Source of the DNA: G025836975 sp048751585
Lineage (GTDB): Bacteria > Pseudomonadota > Gammaproteobacteria > Burkholderiales > Burkholderiaceae_B
Reading direction: 5' to 3'
Assembly: GCF_048751585.1 (NCBI RefSeq)
Contig: NZ_JAZHOB010000009.1
Span: forward strand, 62,001 to 126,000
DNA: 64,000 nt
A program made the position numbers and the translations under genes. Position 1 is the stretch's first letter, and every line of letters begins with the position of its first letter. This document shows, in pieces, positions 35,057 through 44,277 of this stretch. The notes beneath the pieces were generated by a model that saw nothing but the letters and a program-made list of their open reading frames with translations, was not told the origin of the DNA and ran no database searches.

Positions 35057-35758
35057 ATGACAACTACCCAGCCCACCCGTATCGCCCCCAGCCTGCTGGC
35101 CGCTGACTTTGCCCGTTTGGGAGAAGAAGTAAAAAACGTTGTCGCCGCCGGCGCCGACTGGATTCATTTCGATGTCATGGACAACCATTACGTGCCCAAC
35201 CTGACCATCGGGCCCATGGTGTGCGAAGCCCTGCGGCCGCATACCGATGCTCCGATAGATGTACATCTTATGGTCGAGCCGGTCGACGCCATTATCCCGC
35301 AATTCGCCCAGGCAGGTGCCAATATTATTACTTTTCACCCGGAAGCCTCGCGCCACGTGGACCGCAGCCTTTCCCTGATCAAGGAGCATGGCTGCCGGGC
35401 GGGGCTGGTCTTCAACCCGGCCACCTCACTGGACTGGATGGACTACGTCATGGACAAGCTGGATGTCGTCCTGCTCATGTCCGTCAATCCCGGCTTCGGC
35501 GGCCAGCGCTTCATTCCCGGCACGCTGGCCAAGCTGACCCAGGCGCGGCGCAAGATCGATGCATGGATGAACGCCGGTGGCCAGCCCATTGCGCTGGAAG
35601 TCGATGGCGGGGTGAAGGTCGACAATATCGCGGCCATACGCGCGGCCGGCGCCGACACCTTCGTTGCCGGCTCGGCCATATTCAGCCAGCCCGACTACAA
35701 AACCGTCATCGACGCATTGCGCGGCGAAATCCTCAAGGGCGAATCGCTGTCGGCCTGA
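35057..35758 (+). CDS. rpe: Ribulose-phosphate 3-epimerase
   Basis: This 233-residue TIM-barrel enzyme interconverts ribulose-5-phosphate and xylulose-5-phosphate. Signature stretches are APSLLAADFARLGEEV, WIHFDVMDNHYVPNLTIG (metal His and Asp), HLMVEP, VLLMSVNPGFGGQRF and VDGGVK, with the phosphate-binding end VAGSAIF. I start at the ATG at 35057; an in-frame TTG 15 bp upstream is less likely. In related genomes it directly precedes gph and trpE. Here an antisense signalling gene lies between rpe and gph. Confidence 0.94.
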   Translation: MTTTQPTRIAPSLLAADFARLGEEVKNVVAAGADWIHFDVMDNHYVPNLTIGPMVCEALRPHTDAPIDVHLMVEPVDAIIPQFAQAGANIITFHPEASRHVDRSLSLIKEHGCRAGLVFNPATSLDWMDYVMDKLDVVLLMSVNPGFGGQRFIPGTLAKLTQARRKIDAWMNAGGQPIALEVDGGVKVDNIAAIRAAGADTFVAGSAIFSQPDYKTVIDALRGEILKGESLSA

Positions 35759-35832
35759 TCCACCCCAGCGCTGCCCTTTCCATAGGCAATCTGGGCATCA
35801 AGCCGCCCTCAGGGACGGACGTGGCCGTCAAT

Positions 35833-37644
35833 TCAAGCGGAGTCATCGTTGGGCGCGGCTTGTGCAACGATGTCGTAGGCGGCCCGCAGCAGTGAGCGCT
35901 GCTCGACGAACAAGGAATTGCCGGATATCTTCTTGGCTTCCGACTTGGCCTGGGCGGCGAACTCGGCGATCTGATAGCTGGAATAAGGCAAGGCCGTATC
36001 CACCTGCACCACACCCATCGAAAAACTGACCAGCGGGTGGAAAACCTCGGCGCCCTGCCGATTCTCCGTCACGTATCCGCCGGCAGCCAGATGCTCGGAC
36101 TTGTACAAATGAGAGGTCGCGGAAGCGAATTGATCCAGCAGCTTTCCGCAGCGTTCGCGCCAATCCGTGCTTTTGAACACCACGATGAAATCGTCGCCGC
36201 CGATATGGCCTACAAAATCCAGAGCCGGATCGGCATGCTCGCGCAACAGCTTGGCGGTGATCTGTATGACCTCGTCGCCCTTACGGTAGCTGTATAAATC
36301 ATTGAAGGGCTTGAAATGATCCAGATCGCCGTAACAGACGGCAAAGGGCTCTTCATTGAGCAGCAGGGTTTCGATATGCTCGTTGATGGGCACATTGCCG
36401 GGCAATTGCGTCAGCGGATTGGCGTAGCGCGCCGCATGGATCTGCATCTGGGTAATCTCGCGTATCAGATCGAAACCCGTACCCACCCCGATAAACTGGC
36501 CGCCCTCGGTAATGATGAAACCATCCGATAGATGATGCGGATCGGCTTCGGTGATCAGGTTGCCCAGGTCCTGCAAGCTGGTCTTGTGATCGACGATAAG
36601 CGGCGCATTCTCGATGAATTGGGCGCAGGGCTTGGTTCCGTACAATTCGCGGTGATAAGGCCGAGCCAACCGGTCGAGCATGCGCAGGCGCTGTATAAGG
36701 CCTATGGGGACGCCATCGCGCAGCACCGCGAGCACATTCAGATCGGCCTGCTTCTGGAAAATATCGTAGACATCGTTGGTGGCGGTGGAATCCGCGACCG
36801 CGGGCACAGCCCGCAAGATCTTGCGAACGGTTGCCACGCTTCTATAGGCTTCATTCATGGGGGGTCGCTTGGGATGGGCGCCCTTGCCGAACAGCCGCAG
36901 TGTTTCGGGCGGCAGCACCGAAACCGGAGGCATGGCCGGCCTGGCAAGCAGGTAGCCCTGGCCGTATTGGATGCCCAGGCTGCGTACCGCATGCAGCTCC
37001 GCTTCGGTTTCGATGCCTTCGGCAATGACGCTGGACTTCGATTGCTGGGCAATCTCGGAAATGGATCGCACAAATTGGCGCTTGACCGCGTCCTTGTCGA
37101 TGCCCTGCACAAAATACTTGTCTATCTTGACGTATTCAGGTCGCAGCTCCGACCATAGGCGCAGGCTGGAAAACCCCTCGCCCAGATCATCGATGGCAAT
37201 CTGCAGGCCAAAGCCCCGATAGTCCGATGCGGCTTCCCTGAGCCGGGGATAATTGGATGTGGAATCGGACTCGGTCAGCTCGATCACGATGTTTTCAGGA
37301 GCTATTCCGGCCAAGGCCGGCGTGAGCAACGACGCGCCCGACTCGATCGCCGGCATCAGCAGGACGTCGGGGCTCATGTTCAGAAAAAGCTTGCCGGACA
37401 AGCCCATCTGGACAAATTTTTCGATATGGACCTTCCGGCACAAACGCTCGAGCTCCACCGTTTCGCCGCACAGGCGCGCCACGTTGAACAAGGTGGTGGG
37501 CACATGCAAGGGGGAATCGGACGGGCCGCGTATCAGGCCCTCGTACCCCAGAATTTCCCCGGATTGCAAGTCGACGATAGGCTGATACAAGGGTGTCAAA
37601 GCCACCTCTTGCAAAACCTTGCGAAAGCTCGCCAGCATTTTCAT
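35833..37644 (-). CDS. EAL-CBS-GGDDF domain protein (c-di-GMP signalling)
   Basis: This is a protein of about 603 residues with no transmembrane segment. The EAL domain comes first (about 15-240): GYEGLIRGP stands in place of EAL, with VIELTES, AIDDLGEGFSSL, YVKIDKYF and SVIAEGIETEAEL all present, so phosphodiesterase activity is plausible. A CBS-pair-like region follows (about 270-420). The C-terminal GGDEF domain reads HIGGDDFIVVF, and the RxxD inhibitory site is absent (PALD), so cyclase activity is doubtful. The start is uncertain between 37644 (weak GGCGAG upstream) and 37710. It converges on rpe and diverges from gph. Confidence 0.87.
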   Translation of the reverse strand: MKMLASFRKVLQEVALTPLYQPIVDLQSGEILGYEGLIRGPSDSPLHVPTTLFNVARLCGETVELERLCRKVHIEKFVQMGLSGKLFLNMSPDVLLMPAIESGASLLTPALAGIAPENIVIELTESDSTSNYPRLREAASDYRGFGLQIAIDDLGEGFSSLRLWSELRPEYVKIDKYFVQGIDKDAVKRQFVRSISEIAQQSKSSVIAEGIETEAELHAVRSLGIQYGQGYLLARPAMPPVSVLPPETLRLFGKGAHPKRPPMNEAYRSVATVRKILRAVPAVADSTATNDVYDIFQKQADLNVLAVLRDGVPIGLIQRLRMLDRLARPYHRELYGTKPCAQFIENAPLIVDHKTSLQDLGNLITEADPHHLSDGFIITEGGQFIGVGTGFDLIREITQMQIHAARYANPLTQLPGNVPINEHIETLLLNEEPFAVCYGDLDHFKPFNDLYSYRKGDEVIQITAKLLREHADPALDFVGHIGGDDFIVVFKSTDWRERCGKLLDQFASATSHLYKSEHLAAGGYVTENRQGAEVFHPLVSFSMGVVQVDTALPYSSYQIAEFAAQAKSEAKKISGNSLFVEQRSLLRAAYDIVAQAAPNDDSA

Positions 37645-37890
37645 ATTCTCGCCATGCGTCGACCTATTGCCCCTGCCGTGCACTCCACTGCGCCTCGATA
37701 CCGCGTCCATTTGCGTCGAATCAACCCATATAAAAACTCCGACACCACAACAATACGAGCCGGCCGGGGCAATCTAGCATCCGCATATTACAGGCAAGTG
37801 TCGGCGATCCGCCACCGCCCGCCCTGCATGAAGCCCATGGCCGCAGTCAGCCATCTACAATGTGGCAAGCACCTTCTTTCAGGAATCCAC

Positions 37891-38562
37891 ATGCCTTTTT
37901 CCGCCGTTCTGCTGGACCTCGATGGCACTTTGCTCGATACCGTTCCCGATCTGTCCAATGCCGCCAACGCCATGCGGCTGGAACTGGGCTTGCCGGCCCT
38001 CGCGCAAGAAACAATTGCCACCTATGTGGGCAAAGGCACCGAAAACCTGGTCATGCGTGCGCTGTCCAACAACGACACGGGCCGGCAGCCCTCTGAAGAA
38101 GAGCTTCGGCAGGGCCTGAAGATTTTCGAGCGCCACTACCATAGCCACAACGGCCTGAAATCAACCCTGTATCCGGGCACCCTCGAAGGACTACAGGCCT
38201 TCAGCCGCGCGGGCATGAAAATGGCCATCGTCACCAACAAGCCCACCGAGTTCACCCTCCCGCTGATTGCCCGTTTCGGCATAGACCGCTATATCGACCA
38301 TGTGGTGTGCGGCGATACCTGCGAACGAAAAAAGCCCCATCCCATGCCGCTGCTGCATGCCTGCGACCTGCTGGATGTCCGCCCGCAAGACGCCTTGGCC
38401 ATCGGAGATTCCGTCAACGATGCGCTGGCCGCGCGGGCCGCGCAAATACCGGTGCTGGCCGTACCCTACGGCTATAACGAAGGAATGGACGTGCGAAGTC
38501 TTGAAGTCGATGATATAGTTACGTCCATAGCCGACGCAGCCGAATGGGCCGCCCGGAACTGA
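37891..38562 (+). CDS. gph: Phosphoglycolate phosphatase
   Basis: This 223-residue HAD-superfamily phosphatase has the nucleophile motif LLDLDGTLLDTVPDL, motif II VTNKPTEF, motif III lysine in RKKPHP, and motif IV AIGDSVND. It has the alpha-helical cap of the subclass I phosphoglycolate phosphatases and would recycle 2-phosphoglycolate. AGGA supports the ATG at 37891; the open frame upstream is the antisense of the EAL gene. The trp leader begins 17 bp after its stop, so gph and trp may be partly co-transcribed. Confidence 0.9.
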   Translation: MPFSAVLLDLDGTLLDTVPDLSNAANAMRLELGLPALAQETIATYVGKGTENLVMRALSNNDTGRQPSEEELRQGLKIFERHYHSHNGLKSTLYPGTLEGLQAFSRAGMKMAIVTNKPTEFTLPLIARFGIDRYIDHVVCGDTCERKKPHPMPLLHACDLLDVRPQDALAIGDSVNDALAARAAQIPVLAVPYGYNEGMDVRSLEVDDIVTSIADAAEWAARN

Positions 38563-38579
38563 AACGAATAAGAATCTCC

Positions 38580-38651
38580 ATGACCGCTGCCCTTTATTAC
38601 CACACCACGCCCCGCGCCTACTGGCGCTGGTGGCGTTTGTGTTCTGGGTAG
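38580..38651 (+). CDS. trpL: trp operon leader peptide (23 residues, three Trp codons)
   Basis: This short frame begins ATG at 38580 and ends TAG at 38649-38651. Residues 13-18 read AYWRWW, with Trp codons at 38622-38624, 38628-38630 and 38631-38633. Three Trp in 23 residues just before trpE, together with the downstream hairpins, identify it as the attenuation leader. Ribosome stalling at these codons when charged Trp-tRNA is scarce would leave the antiterminator arm free. The ribosome site is weak. Confidence 0.9.
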   Translation: MTAALYYHTTPRAYWRWWRLCSG

Positions 38652-38748
38652 CGGTAATCCACTCCCGGCGCCAAAGACCTTGTCTTTCCGTGCCGTCAGC
38701 ATTACCAGAAAAGCGCAACCCGGAACCACAAAATGGCCGGGTTTTTTT
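38641..38748 (+). promoter_or_regulatory. trp attenuator: antiterminator and terminator hairpins
   Basis: The terminator pairs AACCCGG (38717-38723) with CCGGGTT (38737-38743), plus an inner CCA/TGG pair, and is followed by T7. The antiterminator pairs GTTCTGGGTAGCG (38641-38653, spanning the trpL stop) with CGCAACCCGGAAC (38714-38726), with one mismatch and one G-U. The two pairings share 38714-38726, so they exclude each other. A ribosome at the leader stop would cover the first arm and allow termination. A ribosome stalled on the Trp codons would allow read-through into trpE. Confidence 0.9.
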
Positions 38749-38791
38749 GATTCTGTCCCGGCCTGTATGCAAACATCACACAGAGACCACT

Positions 38792-40312
38792 ATGACAGAG
38801 ATCGAATTCAACGCCCTGGCGGCCCAAGGCTACAACCGCATTCCCCTGATTGCGGAAACCTATGCCGACCTGGACACGCCCCTGGCCATTTACCTGAAGC
38901 TGGCGCATAGCGGTCCCGAAGGGGGGCGTAACAGCTGCCTGCTGGAATCGGTGGTGGGCGGAGAGCGCTTCGGGCGGTATTCCTTCATTGGCCTGCCTGC
39001 CAAGACCGTCATCCGTTCCAGCGGCGCCACGACCGAGGTACTGCACCAGGGCAAAGTGGTTGAGCGCCACGAAGGCGACCCCTTGAGCTTCATCGAGGCT
39101 TATCAACAGCGCTTCAAAGTAGCCATACGCCCCGGCATGCCACGCTTTGCGGGCGGCCTGGCCGGCTACTTCGGCTACGATACCGTGCGCCATATCGAAC
39201 CCCGCCTCGGTCCGGCCGTAAAGCCCTTCCCGGCCGGCCAAGACGGCGGCACGCCCGACATCATGCTTTTACAGGTCGATGAGCTGGTCATCGTGGACAA
39301 CCTGGCGGGACGCACCTACCTGGTCGTCTATGCCGACCCGAACCAGGCTGAAGCATTTGCACTGGCCCGGCGCAAACTGAAGGAACTGCGCGAAAAGCTG
39401 CGCACGCCCGTGGTCATTCCGTACGCCTACGCCAGCATGCAAACGGAAAGCAGGCGCGATTTCGACAAAAAGGACTATATCGACGCGGTCCTGAAAGCCA
39501 AGGAATACATTGCCGCGGGCGACCTGATGCAAGTGCAGATAGGGCAGGTCATTGCCAAGCCTTTCCGCGACTCGCCGCTGTCGCTGTATCGTTCCCTGCG
39601 CTCGCTGAACCCCTCCCCCTACATGTACTACTGGAATTTCGACAACTTCCAGGTCGTGGGCTCTTCGCCGGAAATACTGGTCCGCCAGGAGATCGCCAGC
39701 GAAGCCGATCGCCACAAGACCCTGGTGACGATACGGCCGCTGGCCGGCACCCGCAAACGCGGCGCCACTCCGGAAGAAGACGCCCGCCTGGCCGACGAGC
39801 TGATCGCCGATCCCAAGGAGCGCGCCGAACACGTCATGCTTATCGACCTGGCCCGCAACGACGTGGGCCGCGTTGCCAAGACCGGTTCGGTAAAAGTAAC
39901 CGACACCATGACCATAGAGCGCTATTCACATGTCATGCACCTGGTCTCCAATGTGACCGGCGAACTGCACGAGAACATGAGCAATATGGATGTGCTGCGC
40001 GCCGCCTTCCCGGCAGGCACACTGACCGGCGCCCCCAAAGTGCGCGCAATGGAAATCATCGACGAGCTCGAACCCGTGCGCCGCGGCATCTACGGCGGCG
40101 CCGCCGGCTACCTTAGCTATGGCGGCGAAATGGACGTGGCCATTGCCATACGCACCGGCATCGTCAAAGACGGCATGCTGTATGTCCAGGCGGCCGCCGG
40201 CATCGTGGCCGACTCCGATCCCGAAAAGGAATGGCAGGAAACCGAAGCCAAGGCGCGCGCCGTGCTGCGCGCCGCCGAGCAGGTGCAGTACGGCCTGGAC
40301 GAACCCATTTAA
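38792..40312 (+). CDS. trpE: Anthranilate synthase component I
   Basis: This 506-residue enzyme makes anthranilate from chorismate with ammonia supplied by TrpG. The feedback-inhibition site motif LLESVVGGERFGRYSFIG is near residues 50-70. The chorismate-binding domain has the core MQVQIGQ, PSPYMYYWNF, IRPLAGTRKRG, LIDLARNDVGRV and AAFPAGTLTGAPKVRAMEI. The frame is open upstream to 38630 through the attenuator, but the ATG at 38792 is the first plausible start after the terminator. It is the first structural gene of trpEGDC. Confidence 0.94.
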   Translation: MTEIEFNALAAQGYNRIPLIAETYADLDTPLAIYLKLAHSGPEGGRNSCLLESVVGGERFGRYSFIGLPAKTVIRSSGATTEVLHQGKVVERHEGDPLSFIEAYQQRFKVAIRPGMPRFAGGLAGYFGYDTVRHIEPRLGPAVKPFPAGQDGGTPDIMLLQVDELVIVDNLAGRTYLVVYADPNQAEAFALARRKLKELREKLRTPVVIPYAYASMQTESRRDFDKKDYIDAVLKAKEYIAAGDLMQVQIGQVIAKPFRDSPLSLYRSLRSLNPSPYMYYWNFDNFQVVGSSPEILVRQEIASEADRHKTLVTIRPLAGTRKRGATPEEDARLADELIADPKERAEHVMLIDLARNDVGRVAKTGSVKVTDTMTIERYSHVMHLVSNVTGELHENMSNMDVLRAAFPAGTLTGAPKVRAMEIIDELEPVRRGIYGGAAGYLSYGGEMDVAIAIRTGIVKDGMLYVQAAAGIVADSDPEKEWQETEAKARAVLRAAEQVQYGLDEPI

Positions 40313-40344
40313 CGCCCAAAGCATCGAACCCCTAGGAGAAGCAC

Positions 40345-40908
40345 ATGTTATTGATGCTTGATAATTACGATTCGTTTACCTATAACCTGGTCCAGTATTT
40401 CGGCGAGCTGGGTGAAGACGTTCGCGTGCTGCGCAACGACCAGACCACCGTAGCCGACATCGCGGCCATGAAGCCCGACCGCATTTGCGTATCGCCAGGC
40501 CCCTGCTCACCGGCCGAAGCCGGCATATCCATCGAGCTGATCCAGCACTTTGCGGGCAAACTGCCCATACTGGGCGTATGCCTTGGGCACCAGGCCATAG
40601 GCGCCGCCTTCGGCGGCGACATCGTGCGGGCTCGGCAGATCATGCACGGCAAGGTATCGGCTATTACCCACACGGGCACCGATGTGTTCAAGGGACTGCC
40701 TTCACCGTACGCAGTGACGCGCTACCATTCCCTGGCCATCAAGCGCGACACCCTGCCCGACTGCCTGGACATCACCGCCCAGACCGATGACGGGGAAATC
40801 ATGGGTGTGCGCCATAAGTCCCTGCCTTTGTATGGCGTACAGTTTCATCCCGAGTCCGTACTCAGCGAACATGGCCACGCCTTGTTGAAGAACTTTCTGG
40901 AACTCTGA
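40345..40908 (+). CDS. trpG: Anthranilate synthase component II (glutamine amidotransferase)
   Basis: This 187-residue class I amidotransferase has the nucleophile in GVCLGHQAIG (Cys about 79) and the catalytic His-Glu in FHPESVLSEHG. LDNYDSFTYNL starts the protein, typical of TrpG/PabA. It supplies ammonia to TrpE and may also serve folate synthesis. AGGAGAAGC upstream supports the ATG at 40345, 32 bp after trpE. Confidence 0.94.
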   Translation: MLLMLDNYDSFTYNLVQYFGELGEDVRVLRNDQTTVADIAAMKPDRICVSPGPCSPAEAGISIELIQHFAGKLPILGVCLGHQAIGAAFGGDIVRARQIMHGKVSAITHTGTDVFKGLPSPYAVTRYHSLAIKRDTLPDCLDITAQTDDGEIMGVRHKSLPLYGVQFHPESVLSEHGHALLKNFLEL

Positions 40909-40937
40909 CGGCTTCATGCCTTTAATGGAATAAAAAC

Positions 40938-41969
40938 ATGACGATCACACCTAACGAAGCGCTGTCGCGCTGCATTGAACACCGCGAGATATTCCACGAC
41001 GAAATGCTGCACCTGATGCGCATGCTGATGCGCGGCGAAATGACGCCCCAGATAGCCAGCGCGCTGCTCATGGGCCTGCGGGTCAAGAAGGAAACCGTGG
41101 GCGAAATCACCGCCGCGGCCCAGGTGATGCGCGAATTCGCCCTGCCGGTAAAGACATCCAACCCCCAAGAGCTTCTGGACATGTGCGGCACCGGCGGCGA
41201 TGGTTCGAACACCTTCAATATTTCCACCGCGTCCATGTTCGTTGCCGCCTCGCAAGGCGTGAAGATCGCCAAGCATGGCGGTCGCAGCGCATCGTCGTCA
41301 TCGGGCAGCGCCGACGTGCTGGAAGCGCTGGGCGCCAATATCGCGCTCAGTCCCGATCAGGTGTCCGAAAGCATAGAACGCACGGGTATAGGTTTCATGT
41401 TTGCCCCCGCCCACCATGGCGCCATGAAGAATGTTGCGGCGGTGCGCAAGGAATTGGGTGTGCGCACCCTATTCAATATACTGGGCCCCCTGACCAACCC
41501 CGCCAACGCCGCCAATCAACTGATGGGGGTGTTTCATGCCGACCTGGTGGGCATTCAGGTGCGTGTCCTGCAGTTGCTGGGCTCCAACCACGTGCTTATC
41601 GTTCACGGCAAGGACGGCATGGATGAGGCCTCGCTGGGCGCCGCCACCCTGGTCGGAGAACTGAAGGACGGCAAGATCCGCGAGTACGAAATCCATCCCG
41701 AAGACTATGGCATGACCATGGTTTCGAATCGCTCCATCAAGGTCGGCAACCGCGACGAATCGGCTCAAATGGTTCTTAGCGCGCTCGATAACGCCAGCGG
41801 ACCCGCTCGTGATATCGTAGGACTTAACGCCGGCTTGGCCATCTACGCGGGCAACAAAGCCGACTCCATCGAAGAAGGCCTGAAAATGGCTTTCGATGCG
41901 CTGGCCAGCGGTGCCGCCCGGGCCAAACTGGATGAATTCTGCACCTATACACGGACGCTGAAAGCATGA
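40938..41969 (+). CDS. trpD: Anthranilate phosphoribosyltransferase
   Basis: This 343-residue enzyme transfers phosphoribosyl from PRPP to anthranilate. PRPP-binding motifs are CGTGGDGSNTFNIST (about 80-95) and KHGGRSASSSSGSADVLEALG; FMFAPAHHGAMKNVAAVRKE and the NPAN stretch complete the active site. It is a separate TrpD, not fused to TrpG. The stop overlaps the trpC start in ATGA. Confidence 0.95.
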   Translation: MTITPNEALSRCIEHREIFHDEMLHLMRMLMRGEMTPQIASALLMGLRVKKETVGEITAAAQVMREFALPVKTSNPQELLDMCGTGGDGSNTFNISTASMFVAASQGVKIAKHGGRSASSSSGSADVLEALGANIALSPDQVSESIERTGIGFMFAPAHHGAMKNVAAVRKELGVRTLFNILGPLTNPANAANQLMGVFHADLVGIQVRVLQLLGSNHVLIVHGKDGMDEASLGAATLVGELKDGKIREYEIHPEDYGMTMVSNRSIKVGNRDESAQMVLSALDNASGPARDIVGLNAGLAIYAGNKADSIEEGLKMAFDALASGAARAKLDEFCTYTRTLKA

Positions 41970-42760
41970 ACGATATTCTTGCCAAAATCCTTGAAACAAA
42001 AAAGGCGGAAGTCGCCACGGCCCGGCAAATGCGCAGCGAATCGGACATGCTGCGCGAAGCCAAGAGCCGCAAGGACCTGCGCGGCTTCGCCCGCGCCCTG
42101 GAAGAAAAGATCGCCCAGGGGAAACCTGCCGTCATTGCCGAAATCAAGAAGGCCTCGCCTTCGAAGGGCGTGATCCGCGAGAACTTCAATCCCGTCGAAA
42201 TCGCCTCCTCGTATGCGGCCCACGGCGCCGCCTGCCTGTCCGTGCTGACCGATGTGAAGTTCTTCCAGGGTTCTTACGACTATCTGCGCCAGGCCCGGGC
42301 GGCATGCAGCCTTCCCGTGCTGCGCAAAGATTTCATGATCGACCCCTATCAGATCGTTCACGCCCGGGCGCTGGGCGCCGACTGCATCCTGTTGATCGTT
42401 GCCGCCCTGTCGCCGCAGCAACTACGCGAATTCGAAGGCATCGCCACGGAACTGGGCATGGATGTCCTGGTCGAAGTCCACGATCGGGCCGAGCTGGACA
42501 TAGCCCTTGAACTGAATACACCGCTGATCGGCATCAACAACCGCAATCTGCGCAGTTTTGAAACCTCGCTGCAGACCACGCTGGACCTGCTGCCCGCCAT
42601 TCCCGAAGGCAAGCGCGTCGTCACCGAAAGCGGCATCCTCACGCCGCAGGACGTCAAGCAAATGCGCGATCACCAGGTCCAGGCCTTCCTGGTGGGCGAA
42701 GCGTTCATGCGCGCGCCCGAACCGGGCGCCGCGCTGCACGACCTGTTCTTCAACGCCTGA
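41966..42760 (+). CDS. trpC: Indole-3-glycerol phosphate synthase
   Basis: This 264-residue TIM-barrel enzyme closes the indole ring from CdRP. Motifs are AEIKKASPSKGVI (catalytic Lys region), YAAHGAACLSVLTD, LRKDFMIDPYQI, LIGINNRNLRSFE and VTESGILTPQDV. It is not fused to a TrpF domain. It overlaps trpD by 4 bp; trpF, trpB and trpA are not in this window, as is usual for this group, where they lie elsewhere. Confidence 0.95.
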   Translation: MNDILAKILETKKAEVATARQMRSESDMLREAKSRKDLRGFARALEEKIAQGKPAVIAEIKKASPSKGVIRENFNPVEIASSYAAHGAACLSVLTDVKFFQGSYDYLRQARAACSLPVLRKDFMIDPYQIVHARALGADCILLIVAALSPQQLREFEGIATELGMDVLVEVHDRAELDIALELNTPLIGINNRNLRSFETSLQTTLDLLPAIPEGKRVVTESGILTPQDVKQMRDHQVQAFLVGEAFMRAPEPGAALHDLFFNA

Positions 42761-42780
42761 CGTCCCGACACAGGCCGCGC

Positions 42781-44277
42781 ATGGACACCCTGTTTTCGGT
42801 AGCCGAATCAGACCCGGCCTTTGCCGGCGAAAAAGCCGAGGCCGCCGAAGCCCGCCTGCGCACCGCCTTGCTCAAGGCGCAGTATGCCCGCCTGTCGCAG
42901 GCGCGGCGGTCTTTGCTGATCGTTATCGCCGGCATCGACGGCGTGGGCAAAGGCGCCTCGATCAGCCTGCTGAACGAATGGATGGATGCGCGCCATATCC
43001 GCACCCTGGCCTTCGGCGAACCCACGCGGCAAGAGCAATCCCATCCTTTTCTATGGCGCTACTGGCGCAATCTGCCGGCCAAAGGCAACACCGGCATCGT
43101 GTTCGGTTCCTGGTATGGACCCCTGCTGGCCGAGGCGGCCCGGAAAAATCCCGATCAGGAGAAAATCCAATCGCTGGCGCACGCAACGCGCGAGTTCGAA
43201 AGCACGCTGGCCAGCAACGGCGTACAGATAGTCAAGCTGTGGTATCACCTGTCGCAGCAGGCGCAAAAGAAGCGAACCGCCGAGCTGCTGTCGGATCCCG
43301 ACACGGCATGGCAGGTGCGGCCCGAAGACATCAAGGCCGGAAAGAAGTTCGAGCGCCTGCGCAACGCCGCTGCGCTGGCGATATCGCTGACTCACGGCGA
43401 ACATGCTCCTTGGCGGGTAATACCCGCCGCCGATCCGGACATGCGCGCCATCAGCACCGGGCAGGCCGTCTTGGCCGCCTTGCGGGAAACAAACCGGCTT
43501 CCTTCAGTTCCCATCCTGGACACCAGCCTGATTGCCGCCACCCCCCGCCCCCCCTCGCTGCAAACACTGGACTACACGGCAAAGCTGACGGATGACGAAT
43601 ACGACGAACAACTGGCCCATTGGCAAAGCCGCCTGGCCCGTCTGACACAGCACGGCAAATTGCAGGACACGCCCGTGGTGCTCGTGTTCGAAGGCCAGGA
43701 CGCGGCCGGCAAGGGCGGGACCATACGCCGCATTACCCATGCCCTGGATGCCCGCCAGTTCCGCGCCATTCCGATTTCCGCCCCGACCGACGAAGAACTG
43801 GCGCACCCCTATTTGTGGCGATTCTGGCGCGACCTGCCCCCGCATGGAAACATCGCCATTTTCGATAGATCCTGGTATGGCCGCGTGCTGGTCGAACGCG
43901 TGGAAAAATATGCAAGCGCCGCTCAATGGCAGCCCGCCTATCAAGAAATCAATCAGTTCGAATCGCAATTGCAGGACAGCGGTGCGCTGGTCCTGAAGTT
44001 CTGGCTGGCGATCACCAAAGACGAGCAATTGAAGCGTTTCCACGAACGCGAGGAATCGCCGTTCAAGTCGTTCAAGATCACGCCGGAAGATTGGCGCAAC
44101 CGCAAGAAGTGGGATGCCTACGTCCAGGCAGCCAACGACATGTTCGAACAAACCAGCACCCGCGATTGCCCATGGCACCTGGTGTCGGCCAACGACAAGC
44201 GCCACGCGCGCATCGCGGTACTTGAACGCATAGTCAATACACTGGAAAAGGCCTCGAAGGGGAAGAAAAAACCATGA
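42781..44277 (+). CDS. pap: Polyphosphate:AMP phosphotransferase (two fused PPK2 domains)
   Basis: This 498-residue cytoplasmic enzyme with two PPK2 units matches the length of the two-domain PAP of Pseudomonas and Acinetobacter, which uses polyphosphate to convert AMP to ADP. The N-terminal unit has Walker A IAGIDGVGKGASI and FGSWYGP. The C-terminal unit has FEGQDAAGKGG and IFDRSWYGRVLVERV, with a fuller set of catalytic arginines, so the second is probably the active half. It starts 21 bp after trpC and may be read through from the trp operon. A two-domain polyphosphate:NDP kinase is a less likely alternative. Confidence 0.88.
   Translation: MDTLFSVAESDPAFAGEKAEAAEARLRTALLKAQYARLSQARRSLLIVIAGIDGVGKGASISLLNEWMDARHIRTLAFGEPTRQEQSHPFLWRYWRNLPAKGNTGIVFGSWYGPLLAEAARKNPDQEKIQSLAHATREFESTLASNGVQIVKLWYHLSQQAQKKRTAELLSDPDTAWQVRPEDIKAGKKFERLRNAAALAISLTHGEHAPWRVIPAADPDMRAISTGQAVLAALRETNRLPSVPILDTSLIAATPRPPSLQTLDYTAKLTDDEYDEQLAHWQSRLARLTQHGKLQDTPVVLVFEGQDAAGKGGTIRRITHALDARQFRAIPISAPTDEELAHPYLWRFWRDLPPHGNIAIFDRSWYGRVLVERVEKYASAAQWQPAYQEINQFESQLQDSGALVLKFWLAITKDEQLKRFHEREESPFKSFKITPEDWRNRKKWDAYVQAANDMFEQTSTRDCPWHLVSANDKRHARIAVLERIVNTLEKASKGKKKP

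Noticed and set aside
38630..38791. Extended N-terminus for trpE
   Set aside because: The frame is open but runs through the trpL stop region and the attenuator hairpins; the TrpE family starts near the ATG at 38792.
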